From contig CAVYPM010000017.1 of NCBI GenBank assembly GCA_963770375.1, positions 682,001-746,000 on the forward strand: a stretch of 64,000 nt of DNA. Direction: 5' to 3'. Both the position numbers and the translations under genes were made by a program. The notes beneath the pieces are model-generated. The model saw nothing but the letters and a program-made list of their open reading frames with translations, ran no database searches and was not told the DNA's origin. Origin of the DNA: DASVBE01 sp963770375 (GTDB lineage: Bacteria > Actinomycetota > Actinomycetes > Streptosporangiales > Streptosporangiaceae). This document shows positions 34,607 through 45,934 of this stretch, in pieces. How positions within the stretch are numbered: the first letter of the stretch is position 1; every line of letters begins with the position of its first letter.

Positions 34607-35005
34607 CTACCAGACGTAGGCGAGGACTTCCCCGCCCACGCCCCGCTTGTTCGCCTGCTTGTCGGTCATCAGGCCGGCAGAGGTAGAGATGATCGCGACA
34701 CCCAGGCCGCCCAGCACGCGGGGCAGGTTGTCCTTGCGCGCGTACACCCGCAGGCCCGGCTTGGACACCCGCTTGATCCCGGCGATCGACCGCTCCCTGG
34801 TCGGCCCGAACTTCAGCGCGATCACGAGGCTCTTGCCGACCTCGGCGTCCTCGACCCGCCAGCCGGAGATGTAGCCCTCCGCCTGGAGCAGCTCGGCGAT
34901 GTGGACCTTGATCTTGGAGTGCGGCATCTTCACGGTGTCGTGATACGCCGAGTTAGCGTTACGCAGCCGGGTCAGCATGTCTGCGACCGGGTCGGTCATG
35001 GTCAT
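34607..35005 (-). CDS. rpsH: 30S ribosomal protein S8
   Basis: 132 aa. TMTDPVADMLTRLRNANSAY and the C-terminal GLGVAIISTSAGLMTDKQAN signature. S8 binds 16S helix 21 and can autoregulate spc in E. coli. An 87-nt gap separates it from rpsN. Confidence 0.98.
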   Translation of the reverse strand: MTMTDPVADMLTRLRNANSAYHDTVKMPHSKIKVHIAELLQAEGYISGWRVEDAEVGKSLVIALKFGPTRERSIAGIKRVSKPGLRVYARKDNLPRVLGGLGVAIISTSAGLMTDKQANKRGVGGEVLAYVW

Positions 35006-35092
35006 GGCCTGGTGGCCTTCCTCACCGCGGTTTCCCTGGTCCGTCCAGGGACCTGCGGTGTAGCTAGCTAGTGGGCTGGCGCCGCGGGGGCG

Positions 35093-35278
35093 TTACCAGC
35101 TGGACTTGGTGATGCCGGGCAGTTCGCCGCGGTGCGCCAGGGTGCGGAAGCAGATCCGGCACAGGCCGAACCGGCGGTAGACGGCCCTGGGCCGGCCGCA
35201 GCGCGAGCACCGGGTGTACGCGCGCACCTCAAACTTGGGCGCTCGCTTCGCCTTGGCGATCAGCGCTTTCTTCGCCAC
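35093..35278 (-). CDS. rpsN: 30S ribosomal protein S14 type Z
   Basis: 61 aa, the short zinc-ribbon form: RCSRCGRPRAVYRRFGLCRI with a second CRICFR pair gives the Cys4 site; ends GELPGITKSSW. Between rplE and rpsH. Confidence 0.98.
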   Translation of the reverse strand: MAKKALIAKAKRAPKFEVRAYTRCSRCGRPRAVYRRFGLCRICFRTLAHRGELPGITKSSW

Positions 35279-35281
35279 TAC

Positions 35282-35860
35282 TCAGCTCTCCTTGAACGGG
35301 AATCCGAGGCGCCGCAGCAGCGAGCGGCCCTCGGCGTCGTTGGTCGCGGACGTCACCAGGGTCACGTCCATGCCGCGCTGCCGGTCGACCTGGTCCGGGT
35401 TGATCTCGTGGAACATCAGCTGCTCGACCAGGCCGAAGGTGTAGTTCCCCCGGCCGTCGAACTGCTGGTCCGACAGCCCGCGGAAGTCGCGGATCCGGGG
35501 CAGCGCGGTGGACAGCAGCCGGTCGAGGAACTCCCACATCCGGTCGCCGCGCAGGGTCACGTGCGCCCCGATCGGCATGCCCTCGCGGAGCTTGAACTGG
35601 GCGATGGACTTGCGGGCCCGGTTGACGGCCGGCTTCTGGCCGGTGATCAGGGACAGGTCCTTGACCGCGCCGTCGATCAGCTTCGCGTCCCTGGCCGCCT
35701 CGCCGACGCCCATGTTGACGACGATCTTCTTCAGCGCCGGCACCTGCATGACGTTCGAGTAGCCGAACTCCTCGCGCAGGCCAGGCGCGATCTCGGTGAG
35801 GTAGCGCTCGCGCAGCCGCGGCCGCGGCGGCGCCTGGACCGTCTCAGTGGTGGTTGACAT
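35282..35860 (-). CDS. rplE: 50S ribosomal protein L5
   Basis: 192 aa. PRLRERYLTEIAPGLREEFG, VPALKKIVVNMGVGEA and the FGLVEQLMFHEINPD segment identify L5, which binds 5S rRNA and contacts P-site tRNA. A ~13-residue Thr/Pro N-terminal extension is present. Start overlaps the rplX stop by one nt (TGATG). Confidence 0.98.
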   Translation of the reverse strand: MSTTTETVQAPPRPRLRERYLTEIAPGLREEFGYSNVMQVPALKKIVVNMGVGEAARDAKLIDGAVKDLSLITGQKPAVNRARKSIAQFKLREGMPIGAHVTLRGDRMWEFLDRLLSTALPRIRDFRGLSDQQFDGRGNYTFGLVEQLMFHEINPDQVDRQRGMDVTLVTSATNDAEGRSLLRRLGFPFKES

Positions 35861-36180
35861 CAGATTTCCTTACCGCTGGCGCGGGTGACCCGCACCTTCC
35901 GGCCGTCGTCGCCGCGCTTGTAGCCAACCCGGGTGGGCTGCTTCGTCTCCGGGTCGATCACCTGCACGTTGCTGACGTGGATCAGCCCTTCGGTGTGCAT
36001 GATGCCGCCTTCCTTGGCACCACGCCGGCCCTGGTAGTCGACCTTCTTGTTCTTCTTGATCATGTTGACGCTATGGACCAGCACCTTCTGCTTGCCCGGG
36101 TCAACGAGGATGACCTCGCCTACCCGGCCACGGTCCTTGCCCGCGATGACGACTACGTGGTCGCCCTTCTTGATCTTCAT
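35860..36180 (-). CDS. rplX: 50S ribosomal protein L24
   Basis: 106 aa. The KOW motif MKIKKGDHVVVIAGKDRGRV starts the protein, followed by VHSVNMIKKNKKVD and the GGIMHTEGLIHVSNV segment. One of two proteins initiating 50S assembly. ATG 36178-36180 overlaps the rplN stop (TGATG). Confidence 0.97.
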   Translation of the reverse strand: MKIKKGDHVVVIAGKDRGRVGEVILVDPGKQKVLVHSVNMIKKNKKVDYQGRRGAKEGGIMHTEGLIHVSNVQVIDPETKQPTRVGYKRGDDGRKVRVTRASGKEI

Positions 36181-36548
36181 CACAGCACCTCCGGGGCCAG
36201 CGAGATGATCCGCATGAACCGCTTCTCCCGAAGCTCCCGGCCGACCGGGCCGAAGATGCGGGTGCCCCGCGGGTCCCCGCCGTCCCTGATCAGCACGGCG
36301 GCGTTCTCGTCGAAGCGGATGTAGGAGCCGTCGCCGCGGCGGCGCTCCTTGCGGGTGCGCACCACCACGGCCTTGACGACATCGCCCTTCTTCACGCCGG
36401 CGCCCGGCAGGGCGTCCTTGACCGTGGCCACGATGACGTCGCCGATGCCGGCGTATCGCCGGCCCGAGCCGCCGAGCACCCGGATGCACAAGATCTCCTT
36501 GGCTCCGGTGTTGTCGGCGACCTTAAGCCGCGACTCCTGCTGGATCAC
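36180..36548 (-). CDS. rplN: 50S ribosomal protein L14
   Basis: 122 aa. MIQQESRLKVADNTGAKEIL, VVVRTRKERRRGDGSYIRF and GTRIFGPVGRELR are family signatures. Contributes to the inter-subunit bridge. Follows rpsQ by 57 nt. Confidence 0.98.
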   Translation of the reverse strand: MIQQESRLKVADNTGAKEILCIRVLGGSGRRYAGIGDVIVATVKDALPGAGVKKGDVVKAVVVRTRKERRRGDGSYIRFDENAAVLIRDGGDPRGTRIFGPVGRELREKRFMRIISLAPEVL

Positions 36549-36605
36549 GTCAACTCCTGCTCCGTCACGCCGGCCTCCGGGGGGACCTGGCGGGTCCTGG
36601 TGTTC

Positions 36606-36892
36606 TTACTTGGCCTTCTCGATAATCTGCGAGACGCGCCAGCGCTTGGTCGCGGACAGCGGCCGGGTCTCCGTCAGCAGGACCCGGTCGCCCACGCCGC
36701 ACGCGTTCTCGGCGTCGTGCGCCTTGTACCGCTTGGTACGGCGGATGACCTTGCCGTACTTCGGGTGCTTGACCCGGTCCTCGACCTCGACGACCACGGT
36801 CTTGTCCATCTTGTCGCTGACCACCAGGCCCTCACGGGTCTTGCGGTAGCCACGCGACGTAGCCGCCTGCGCGCGTCAGTCGTGTCACTCAT
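36606..36892 (-). CDS. rpsQ: 30S ribosomal protein S17, frameshifted near the start
   Basis: 94 aa if two extra bases (one CG unit in GCGCGCG, 36869-36875) are removed: MSDTTDAQAATSRGYRKTRE then VSDKMDKTVVVEVEDRVKHP and ENACGVGDRVLLTETRPLS. As read, ATG 36890-36892 enters the wrong frame after DTTDA, and the correct frame is blocked upstream by TGA, leaving only a GTG at 36822-36824 that would drop about 22 residues of the first strand. S17 is essential, so I favour an assembly error. ATG overlaps the rpmC 3' end by 8 nt. Confidence 0.85.
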
Positions 36893-37124
36893 CGTCATCC
36901 GCCTCTTCCACCACCGTCACGATGCCGAGCTCCCGTTCCCGCTTCACCGTGTAGATGCGGGCAATCTCCTTGCGGACGGCGCGCAGCCGCCCGTGGCTCT
37001 CCAGCTGGCCGGTGGCCGCCTGGAACCGGAGGTTGAACAGCTCGATCTTGGCCTCGGCGAGCTTGCCGTCCAGCTCTTCCTCGGTTGAGTTCCGCAGATC
37101 ACTGGCGACCAGGCCCTTAGCCAT
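36885..37124 (-). CDS. rpmC: 50S ribosomal protein L29
   Basis: 79 aa. MAKGLVASDLRNSTEEEL, ELFNLRFQAATGQLESHGRL and RKEIARIYTVKRERE are typical; the C-terminus has an acidic tail (EEADDDE). ATG 37122-37124 overlaps the rplP stop by one nt; a GTG one codon upstream is an alternative. Near the exit tunnel and SRP contact site. Confidence 0.97.
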   Translation of the reverse strand: MAKGLVASDLRNSTEEELDGKLAEAKIELFNLRFQAATGQLESHGRLRAVRKEIARIYTVKRERELGIVTVVEEADDDE

Positions 37125-37543
37125 CACGCCTCACCAACTTCACGCTTCACGAAACGGCACTTCATCGGCAGCTTGTGCATGGCCCGGCGGAGAGCCTCCC
37201 TGGCCACCGGCTCGGTGACCCCGGAGAGCTCGAACATGACCCGCCCTGGCTTGACGTTGGCCACCCACCACTCCGGGGCGCCCTTGCCCGAGCCCATCCG
37301 GGTCTCGGCCGGCTTCTTGGTCAGCGGCCGGTCCGGGTAGATGTTGATCCAGACCTTCCCGCCACGGCGGATGTGCCTGGTCATCGCGATACGCGCGGCC
37401 TCGATCTGCCGGTTGGTCACGTACGAGTGCTCGACCGCCTGGATGCCGTACTCGCCGAAGGTCACCCGGGTGCCGCCCTTGGCGGCGCCGGAGCGGTCCG
37501 GCCGGTGCTGCTTGCGGTGCTTGACCCTGCGCGGGATGAGCAT
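37124..37543 (-). CDS. rplP: 50S ribosomal protein L16
   Basis: 139 aa. MLIPRRVKHRKQHRP, FGEYGIQAVEHSYVTNRQIE, WINIYPDRPLTKKPAETRMG and the C-terminal ALRRAMHKLPMKCRFVKR fit L16, which organises the A-site tRNA elbow region. The in-frame opening upstream belongs to the antisense of rpsC's tail and is rejected. 4 nt from rpsC. Confidence 0.98.
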   Translation of the reverse strand: MLIPRRVKHRKQHRPDRSGAAKGGTRVTFGEYGIQAVEHSYVTNRQIEAARIAMTRHIRRGGKVWINIYPDRPLTKKPAETRMGSGKGAPEWWVANVKPGRVMFELSGVTEPVAREALRRAMHKLPMKCRFVKREVGEA

Positions 37544-37547
37544 GTCC

Positions 37548-38378
37548 TCAGCCCTCCTCGCCCGTGCCCGCGGGGGCGGCCGCGGTGGCGGCCGGCTCGG
37601 GGGCGTTCTGGCTCGTGTCGTCCTGGCGGTCCTGGCGGTCGGCGCCGCCACGGCCGTCGCGGCGGCCGGGCCGCCGGCCCTGCGGCGGCCTGCGGTCGCC
37701 GGGGCGCTGGCCGGCCCGCAGCGCGGCCGCCGCGGCCTCGCGCTCGGCGCGGGTCTGCGGGGCCTCGCCGCGGTAGATCCACACCTTCACGCCGATCCGG
37801 CCGAAGGTCGTCCTGGCCTCGTAGAAGCCGTAGTCGATGTCCGCCCGGAGCGTGTGCAGCGGCACCCGGCCCTCACGGTAGAACTCCGACCGGGACATTT
37901 CCGCGCCGCCGAGGCGCCCGGAGCACTGCACCCGGATGCCCTTGGCGCCGCCCTTCATCGCGGTCTGCATGGCCTTGCGCATGGCCCGGCGGAAGGAGAC
38001 CCGGCTGGACAGCTGCTCGGCGACGCCCTGCGCGACCAGCTGCGCGTCCACCTCGGGGTTCTTCACCTCGAGGATGTTCAGCTGGATCTGCTTGCCGGTG
38101 AGCTTCTCCAGGTCGCCCCGGATCCGCTCGGCCTCGGCGCCGCGGCGGCCGATCACGATGCCGGGGCGGGCCGTGTGGATGTCCACCCGGACCCGGTCCC
38201 TGGTGCGCTCGATCTCGACCTTGGAGATGCCCGCGCGCTCCATGCCGCGCTGCAGCATCCGGCGGATCGCGACGTCTTCCGCGACGTAGTCCTTGTACAG
38301 CTTGTCGGCGTACCACCGGCTCTTGAAGTCGGTGGTGATGCCCAGCCGGAACCCGTGCGGGTTCACTTTCTGGCCCAC
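37548..38378 (-). CDS. rpsC: 30S ribosomal protein S3
   Basis: 276 aa. MGQKVNPHGFRLGI, the KH domain with VIGRRGAEAERIRGDLEKL, and the C-terminal S3 domain (GIRVQCSGRLGGAEMSRSE, GVKVWIYRGE) are complete. The last ~60 residues are an Arg/Gly/Asp/Ala-rich tail (GRRDGRGGADRQDRQDD), longer than in E. coli (233 aa) but common in actinobacteria. Its start overlaps the rplV stop by one nt. Confidence 0.98.
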   Translation of the reverse strand: MGQKVNPHGFRLGITTDFKSRWYADKLYKDYVAEDVAIRRMLQRGMERAGISKVEIERTRDRVRVDIHTARPGIVIGRRGAEAERIRGDLEKLTGKQIQLNILEVKNPEVDAQLVAQGVAEQLSSRVSFRRAMRKAMQTAMKGGAKGIRVQCSGRLGGAEMSRSEFYREGRVPLHTLRADIDYGFYEARTTFGRIGVKVWIYRGEAPQTRAEREAAAAALRAGQRPGDRRPPQGRRPGRRDGRGGADRQDRQDDTSQNAPEPAATAAAPAGTGEEG

Positions 38379-38728
38379 TAGCGGGTCGCCTCCTTGCGGC
38401 CATCAGACACGATGACCGTGATGTGACTGGTGCGCTTGTTGATCCGGTAGCCGCGGCCCTGGGCCCGGGGGCGGAACCGCTTCAGCGTCGGCCCCTCGTC
38501 CACCCAGGCCCGGGTCACCACCAGATCGGCGGAGTCGACCTGGCGGCCGTGCTCGGCGTTGGCGACGGCGCTGGCCAGCACCTTGCCAATGGGGCCGCTG
38601 GCCGACTGCGGAGCGAACGCGAGCGCCGCCTTCGCCTGGTCAGCGGGAAGCCCGCGGATCAGGTCCACCACACGGCGGGCCTTCCGCGGCGTGACGCGCA
38701 CGTACCGCGCCTTTGCCCTCGCTTCCAT
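38378..38728 (-). CDS. rplV: 50S ribosomal protein L22
   Basis: 116 aa. MEARAKARYVRVTPRKARRV, VDLIRGLPADQAKAALAF, and the long hairpin reaching the exit tunnel near PTLKRFRPRAQGRGYRINKR. No obvious macrolide-resistance insertion in the hairpin. Between rpsS and rpsC. Confidence 0.98.
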   Translation of the reverse strand: MEARAKARYVRVTPRKARRVVDLIRGLPADQAKAALAFAPQSASGPIGKVLASAVANAEHGRQVDSADLVVTRAWVDEGPTLKRFRPRAQGRGYRINKRTSHITVIVSDGRKEATR

Positions 38729-38785
38729 TGCTCTCTCTCGCTCTCTGGGTAGCCGGTCTGCCCGGGATCGTCGGTCAGGTAGTCG

Positions 38786-39064
38786 TCAGCGCCGGCTGCG
38801 CCGGTCGTCCCGCACGTGACTGCGGAAGGTACGGGTGGGCGCGAACTCGCCGAGCTTGTGCCCGACCATCGCTTCGCTGATGAAGACGGGTACGTGCTTG
38901 CGGCCGTCGTGCACCGCGATCGTGTGGCCGAGCATCTCGGGGATGATCATCGACCGGCGCGACCACGTCTTGATCACGTTCTTGGTGCCCTTGTCGTTCT
39001 GCGTGTCCACCTTCTTCATCAGGTGGTCATCGACAAAGGGGCCCTTCTTCAGGCTACGAGGCAT
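38786..39064 (-). CDS. rpsS: 30S ribosomal protein S19
   Basis: 92 aa. MPRSLKKGPFVDDHLMKKV, TWSRRSMIIPEMLGHTIAV and GEFAPTRTFRSHVRDDRRSR. ATG 39062-39064. Between rplB and rplV in the S10 operon. Confidence 0.98.
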   Translation of the reverse strand: MPRSLKKGPFVDDHLMKKVDTQNDKGTKNVIKTWSRRSMIIPEMLGHTIAVHDGRKHVPVFISEAMVGHKLGEFAPTRTFRSHVRDDRRSRR

Positions 39065-39075
39065 GACAGGTGCTC

Positions 39076-39909
39076 CTACCGCTTCTTCTTGCCGCGCCGG
39101 CGGGTGATCATCGCGTCGCTGGGCTTGCTGGCCTTGCGGGTCCGGCCTTCCGGCTTGCCCCACGGGGTGACCGGGTGGCGGCCGCCCGAGCTCTTGCCCT
39201 CGCCGCCGCCCAGCGGGTGATCGACAGGGTTCATGGCCACGCCGCGGACCTGCGGGCGGCGGCCCTTCCACCGGCTGCGGCCGGCCTTGCCGAGCTTGAT
39301 GTTGCCCTGCTCGGCGTTGCCCACCTCACCGACCGTGGCCCGGCAGCTCGCCTCCACCCGCCGGATCTCACCGGACGGCATGCGGAGCTGGGCGTGCGGG
39401 CCCTCCTTGGCGAGGAGCTGCACGCCGGACCCGGCCGACCGCGCGATCTTGGCCCCGCCGCCCGGGCGCAGCTCGATGGCGTGCACCACGGTGCCGGTGG
39501 GGATGTTGCGCAGCGGCAGGCAGTTGCCGGGACGGATGTCCGCGGCCGGGCCGTTCTCCACCCGGTCGCCCTGGCGCAGGCCCTGGGGAGCGAGGATGTA
39601 CCGCTTCTCCCCGTCGGCGTAGTGCAGCAGCGCGATCCTGGCGGTCCGGTTCGGGTCGTACTCGATGTGCGCGACCTTGGCCGGGACGCCGTCCTTGTCC
39701 GCCCGGCGGAAGTCGATCAGCCGGTAGGCCCGCTTGTGGCCGCCGCCCTGGTGCCGGGTGGTGATGCGGCCGTGCACGTTCCGGCCGCCGGTCGAGTGCA
39801 GCGGGCGGACCAGGGACTTCTCCGGCTCCGAGCGGGTGACCTCAGAGAAGTCAGAACCGCTCGCGCCCCGCCTGCCCGGGGTCGTCGGCTTGTACTTGCG
39901 GATAGCCAT
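39076..39909 (-). CDS. rplB: 50S ribosomal protein L2
   Basis: 277 aa. MAIRKYKPTTPGRRGASGSD, GGRNVHGRITTRHQGGGHKR and the C-terminal GVAMNPVDHPLGGGEGKSSG with the conserved His required for peptidyl transfer assembly. Complete. 28 nt after rplW. Confidence 0.98.
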   Translation of the reverse strand: MAIRKYKPTTPGRRGASGSDFSEVTRSEPEKSLVRPLHSTGGRNVHGRITTRHQGGGHKRAYRLIDFRRADKDGVPAKVAHIEYDPNRTARIALLHYADGEKRYILAPQGLRQGDRVENGPAADIRPGNCLPLRNIPTGTVVHAIELRPGGGAKIARSAGSGVQLLAKEGPHAQLRMPSGEIRRVEASCRATVGEVGNAEQGNIKLGKAGRSRWKGRRPQVRGVAMNPVDHPLGGGEGKSSGGRHPVTPWGKPEGRTRKASKPSDAMITRRRGKKKR

Positions 39910-39937
39910 GTCTGTTCGAGCTCCTTGAATTCGCCGG

Positions 39938-40240
39938 CTAGCCGACCGGTCCGCCGAAGATGTCGATCCGGTCGCCCTCGGCCAGACTGACGATCGCGCG
40001 CTTGGTGTCCGGCCGCTTGCCCCAGCCGAACCGGGTGCGGCGCCGCTTGCCGGGCCGGTTGACCGTGTTGACGCCGGTCACCCGGACGCCGAACACGACC
40101 TGCACGGCCTGCCGGATCTGCGTCTTGTTGGCGCCTGGCGCGACGATGAAGGTGTACTTGCCGCCGTCGGCGAGCCGGTAGCTCTTCTCCGAGACGACCG
40201 GCCGCAGCAGGATGTCCCTGGGGTTGGTGATCCGGCTCAC
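39938..40240 (-). CDS. rplW: 50S ribosomal protein L23
   Basis: 100 aa. MSRITNPRDILLRPVVSEKS, YTFIVAPGANKTQIRQAV and TVNRPGKRRRTRFGWGKRPD. The GTG start at 40238-40240 overlaps the rplD stop (GTGA). Docking site for trigger factor and SRP at the exit tunnel. Confidence 0.97.
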   Translation of the reverse strand: MSRITNPRDILLRPVVSEKSYRLADGGKYTFIVAPGANKTQIRQAVQVVFGVRVTGVNTVNRPGKRRRTRFGWGKRPDTKRAIVSLAEGDRIDIFGGPVG

Positions 40241-40890
40241 TGCTGTCCCTCCTGGCGGCTGGCGGCCCGCGCCACGAACTGGGCGAGGCTGTCCTCGGTG
40301 AACACCACGTGGTCGCTGACCAGCACGTCGTAGGTGTTCAGCTGGCCGGTGGCGATCAGGTGCACGCCCGCCACGTTGCGCAGGCTCTTCCAGGTGAGCT
40401 CGTCGGCGCGGTCGGCGACCACCAGCACCCGCCGCGGCGTGCCGCCGGTGACCGTGGCCACCAGCGCGGCGGCGTCCTTGGTCCGCGGCACGTCGCCGGT
40501 GATGAAGCCGCTGACCACGTGCACCCGGCCGTGAGCGGCCCGGTCGGACAGCGCGCCGCGCAGCGCGGCGGCCTTCATCTTCTTCGGCGTCCGCTGCTCA
40601 TAGGAGCGCGGCACCGGGCCGTGCACCACGCCGCCGCCGGTGAACTGCGGCGCCCGGATGGAGCCCTGACGGGCCCGGCCGGTGCCCTTCTGCCGGTACG
40701 GCTTGCGCCCGCCGCCGCGCACCTCACCGCGCGTCTTGACGGCGTGCGTGCCGCGGCGGGCCGCGGCCTCCTGAGCCACCACGACCTGGTGGATCAGCGG
40801 GATGTTGACCTTGGCCCCGAAGATCTCGTCGGGGAGCTGGACGTTCGCCCCGGCCTTGCCGGCCGGCGACACGACCTTCACCGCGCTCAT
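40237..40890 (-). CDS. rplD: 50S ribosomal protein L4
   Basis: 217 aa. GKAGANVQLPDEIFGAKVNI, the tunnel loop GEVRGGGRKPYRQKGTGRAR and GGVVHGPVPRSYEQR. ATG overlaps the rplC stop (ATGA). L4 represses the S10 operon in E. coli; no comparable leader is evident here. Confidence 0.98.
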   Translation of the reverse strand: MSAVKVVSPAGKAGANVQLPDEIFGAKVNIPLIHQVVVAQEAAARRGTHAVKTRGEVRGGGRKPYRQKGTGRARQGSIRAPQFTGGGVVHGPVPRSYEQRTPKKMKAAALRGALSDRAAHGRVHVVSGFITGDVPRTKDAAALVATVTGGTPRRVLVVADRADELTWKSLRNVAGVHLIATGQLNTYDVLVSDHVVFTEDSLAQFVARAASRQEGQQ

Positions 40891-41570
40891 TTCGCGTTAC
40901 CCTTCACCGGGATCCCGCCGCGCAGCAGCGGGGTCTTGGCGGCACTGCGGACCAGCACCAGGCCGCCGCTGGGACCGGGCACCGCGCCCTTGATCAGCAG
41001 CAGGCCGCGGTCGGTGTCGACGCCGTGCAGGGTGAGCCGCGGCGCGGTGGTGCGCACGCCGCCCATCCGGCCGGCCATCCGCACGCCCTTGAACACGCGG
41101 CCCGGGGTGGCGCAGCCGCCGATCGAGCCGGGCGAGCGGTGCTTGCGCTGGGTGCCGTGCGAGCTCGACAGGCCGTGGAAGCCGTGCCGCTTCATCACGC
41201 CCGCGAAGCCCTTGCCCTTGCTCCGCGCGGTCACGTCGACCAGCTCGCCCGCGGCGAACGTCTCCGCGCTGATCTCCTGGCCCAGCGTGTACTCCGACGC
41301 GTTGTCGGTACGCAGCTCGACCAGGTAGCGGCGGGGGGTGACGCCGGCCTTGGCGAAATGCCCGGCCTCCGGCTTGTTCACCTTCCGCGGGTCGATCTCG
41401 CCGTAGCCGAGTTGCACGGCCGAGTAGCCGTCGGCGTCGGGCGTCCGCACCGCGGTGACAACGCAGGGGCCGGCCGACACGACGGTGACCGGCACGATCC
41501 GGCCGTCATCGCCGAAGACCTGGGTCATGCCGAGCTTGGTGCCCAGGACCCCCTTGATCTGCTTAGTCAT
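40887..41570 (-). CDS. rplC: 50S ribosomal protein L3
   Basis: 227 aa. KGVLGTKLGMTQVFGDDGR, DVTARSKGKGFAGVMKRHGF and the central-loop GSIGGCATPGRVFKGVRMAG reaching the peptidyl-transferase centre. Start ATG 41568-41570; 14 nt after rpsJ. Confidence 0.98.
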   Translation of the reverse strand: MTKQIKGVLGTKLGMTQVFGDDGRIVPVTVVSAGPCVVTAVRTPDADGYSAVQLGYGEIDPRKVNKPEAGHFAKAGVTPRRYLVELRTDNASEYTLGQEISAETFAAGELVDVTARSKGKGFAGVMKRHGFHGLSSSHGTQRKHRSPGSIGGCATPGRVFKGVRMAGRMGGVRTTAPRLTLHGVDTDRGLLLIKGAVPGPSGGLVLVRSAAKTPLLRGGIPVKGNAK

Positions 41571-41584
41571 GGTGGCGCGTCCCT

Positions 41585-41893
41585 CTACAGCTTGATCTCG
41601 ATGTCCACGCCGGCCGGCAGGTCAAGCCGCATCAGCGAGTCAACGGTTTTCGGCGTGGGGTCGATGATGTCGATGAGGCGCTTATGCGTGCGCATCTCGA
41701 AGTGCTCCCGCGAGTCCTTGTACTTGTGCGGGGAGCGGATGACGCAGTACACGTTCTTCTCGGTAGGCAGCGGCACAGGCCCGGCGACCCGCGCACCGGT
41801 GCGCGTCACCGTGTCGACGATCTTCCGCGCCGAGCTGTCGATGACCTCGTGGTCATAGGCCTTGAGCCGGATGCGGATCTTCTGTCCCGCCAT
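41585..41893 (-). CDS. rpsJ: 30S ribosomal protein S10 (NusE)
   Basis: 102 aa. KIRIRLKAYDHEVIDSSARK, GPVPLPTEKNVYCVIRSPHK and HFEMRTHKRLIDIIDPTPKT. Also an antitermination partner of NusG and NusB. First gene of the S10 operon; the tuf terminator lies about 60 nt upstream, so a promoter must be in that space, though I cannot define one. Confidence 0.98.
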   Translation of the reverse strand: MAGQKIRIRLKAYDHEVIDSSARKIVDTVTRTGARVAGPVPLPTEKNVYCVIRSPHKYKDSREHFEMRTHKRLIDIIDPTPKTVDSLMRLDLPAGVDIEIKL

Positions 41894-41952
41894 GTGGCTT
41901 CGTTGTCCTTCGCTTCCGTGGTGCCGCTAATACCTGGTGCCGTCGCGCCAAA

Positions 41953-41990
41953 GGTGCGGCGGCCATGCCGGGCGGCACGGCCGCCGCACC
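41953..41990 (-). terminator. Terminator after tuf
   Basis: 12-bp arms GGTGCGGCGGCC (41953-41964) and GGCCGCCGCACC (41979-41990) with a 14-nt loop, starting 10 nt past the tuf stop and followed on the minus strand by TTT. It ends the str operon before rpsJ. Confidence 0.85.
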
Positions 41991-41999
41991 TGACGGCAG

Positions 42000-43193
<1,194 letters not shown>

Positions 43194-43282
43194 TGGTCTC
43201 TCCTCGTTGCGATCGTCCCCCACCGGAGTGGGGCCAGGCGCTCTCGCGGGGCGCCGTGTGCTTTGGGCCTGCTTGCTGGTCG

Positions 43283-45379
<2,097 letters not shown>

Positions 45380-45461
45380 TACTGCGATCCTTCGTTCTGT
45401 CGTGTTGCCGGGCGCTTGCCGTCCGGCAGCTGATTGCTTCGCCAGCTGAGCCGGCCCGCTG

Positions 45462-45933
45462 TCACCAGCGGTAGTGCGCAAAAGCCTTGTTGGATTCAGC
45501 CATCTTGTGCATGTCCTCGCGGCGCTTGACGCTCGCCCCGAGGCCGTTGCTGGCGTCGAGCAGCTCGTTCATCAGCCGCTCGGTCATCGGTCTTCTCCCG
45601 GCGCGCGCGCGAGTAGGAGACCAGCCAGCGCAGCGCCAGCGTGGTGCTCCGGGAGGCGCGCACCTCGACCGGGACCTGGTAGGTCGCACCGCCGACCCGG
45701 CGGCTGCGGACCTCGAGGGTCGGCTTGACGTTGTCCAGCGCGCGCTTGAGCGTCACCACTGGGTCGTTGCCGGTCTTGTCCCGGCAGCCCTCCAGCGCGC
45801 CGTACACGATCCGCTCGGCCAGCGACCGCTTGCCGTTCAGCAGCACCTTGCTGACCAGCGCGGTGACCAGCGGGGAGCCGTAGACCGGGTCGGTGACCAG
45901 CGGACGCTTGATCGCGGGGCCCTTGCGCGGCAT
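45462..45933 (-). CDS. rpsG: 30S ribosomal protein S7, frameshifted near the 3' end
   Basis: 156 aa (exact family length) once one extra base near 45588-45590 is removed. MPRKGPAIKRPLVTDPVYGS, KVLLNGKRSLAERIVYGALE and RSRRVGGATYQVPVEVRASR are in one frame up to SRARREKT; TERLMNELLDASNGLGASVK and ESNKAFAHYRW continue in the next. As read, the first frame runs on with a nonsense tail to 45496. S7 is essential and organises the 30S head, so an assembly indel is the likely cause. Confidence 0.88.
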
Positions 45934-45934
45934 G

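Noticed and set aside
35045..35092. Another copy of the 20.9/22.3-kb repeat near GTAGCTAGCTAG
   Set aside because: Only a short chance match to GCTAG; the flanks differ.
36606..36824. A short 72-aa S17 starting at GTG 36822-36824
   Set aside because: It loses about 22 conserved N-terminal residues that are intact just upstream in another frame; an indel explains the data better.
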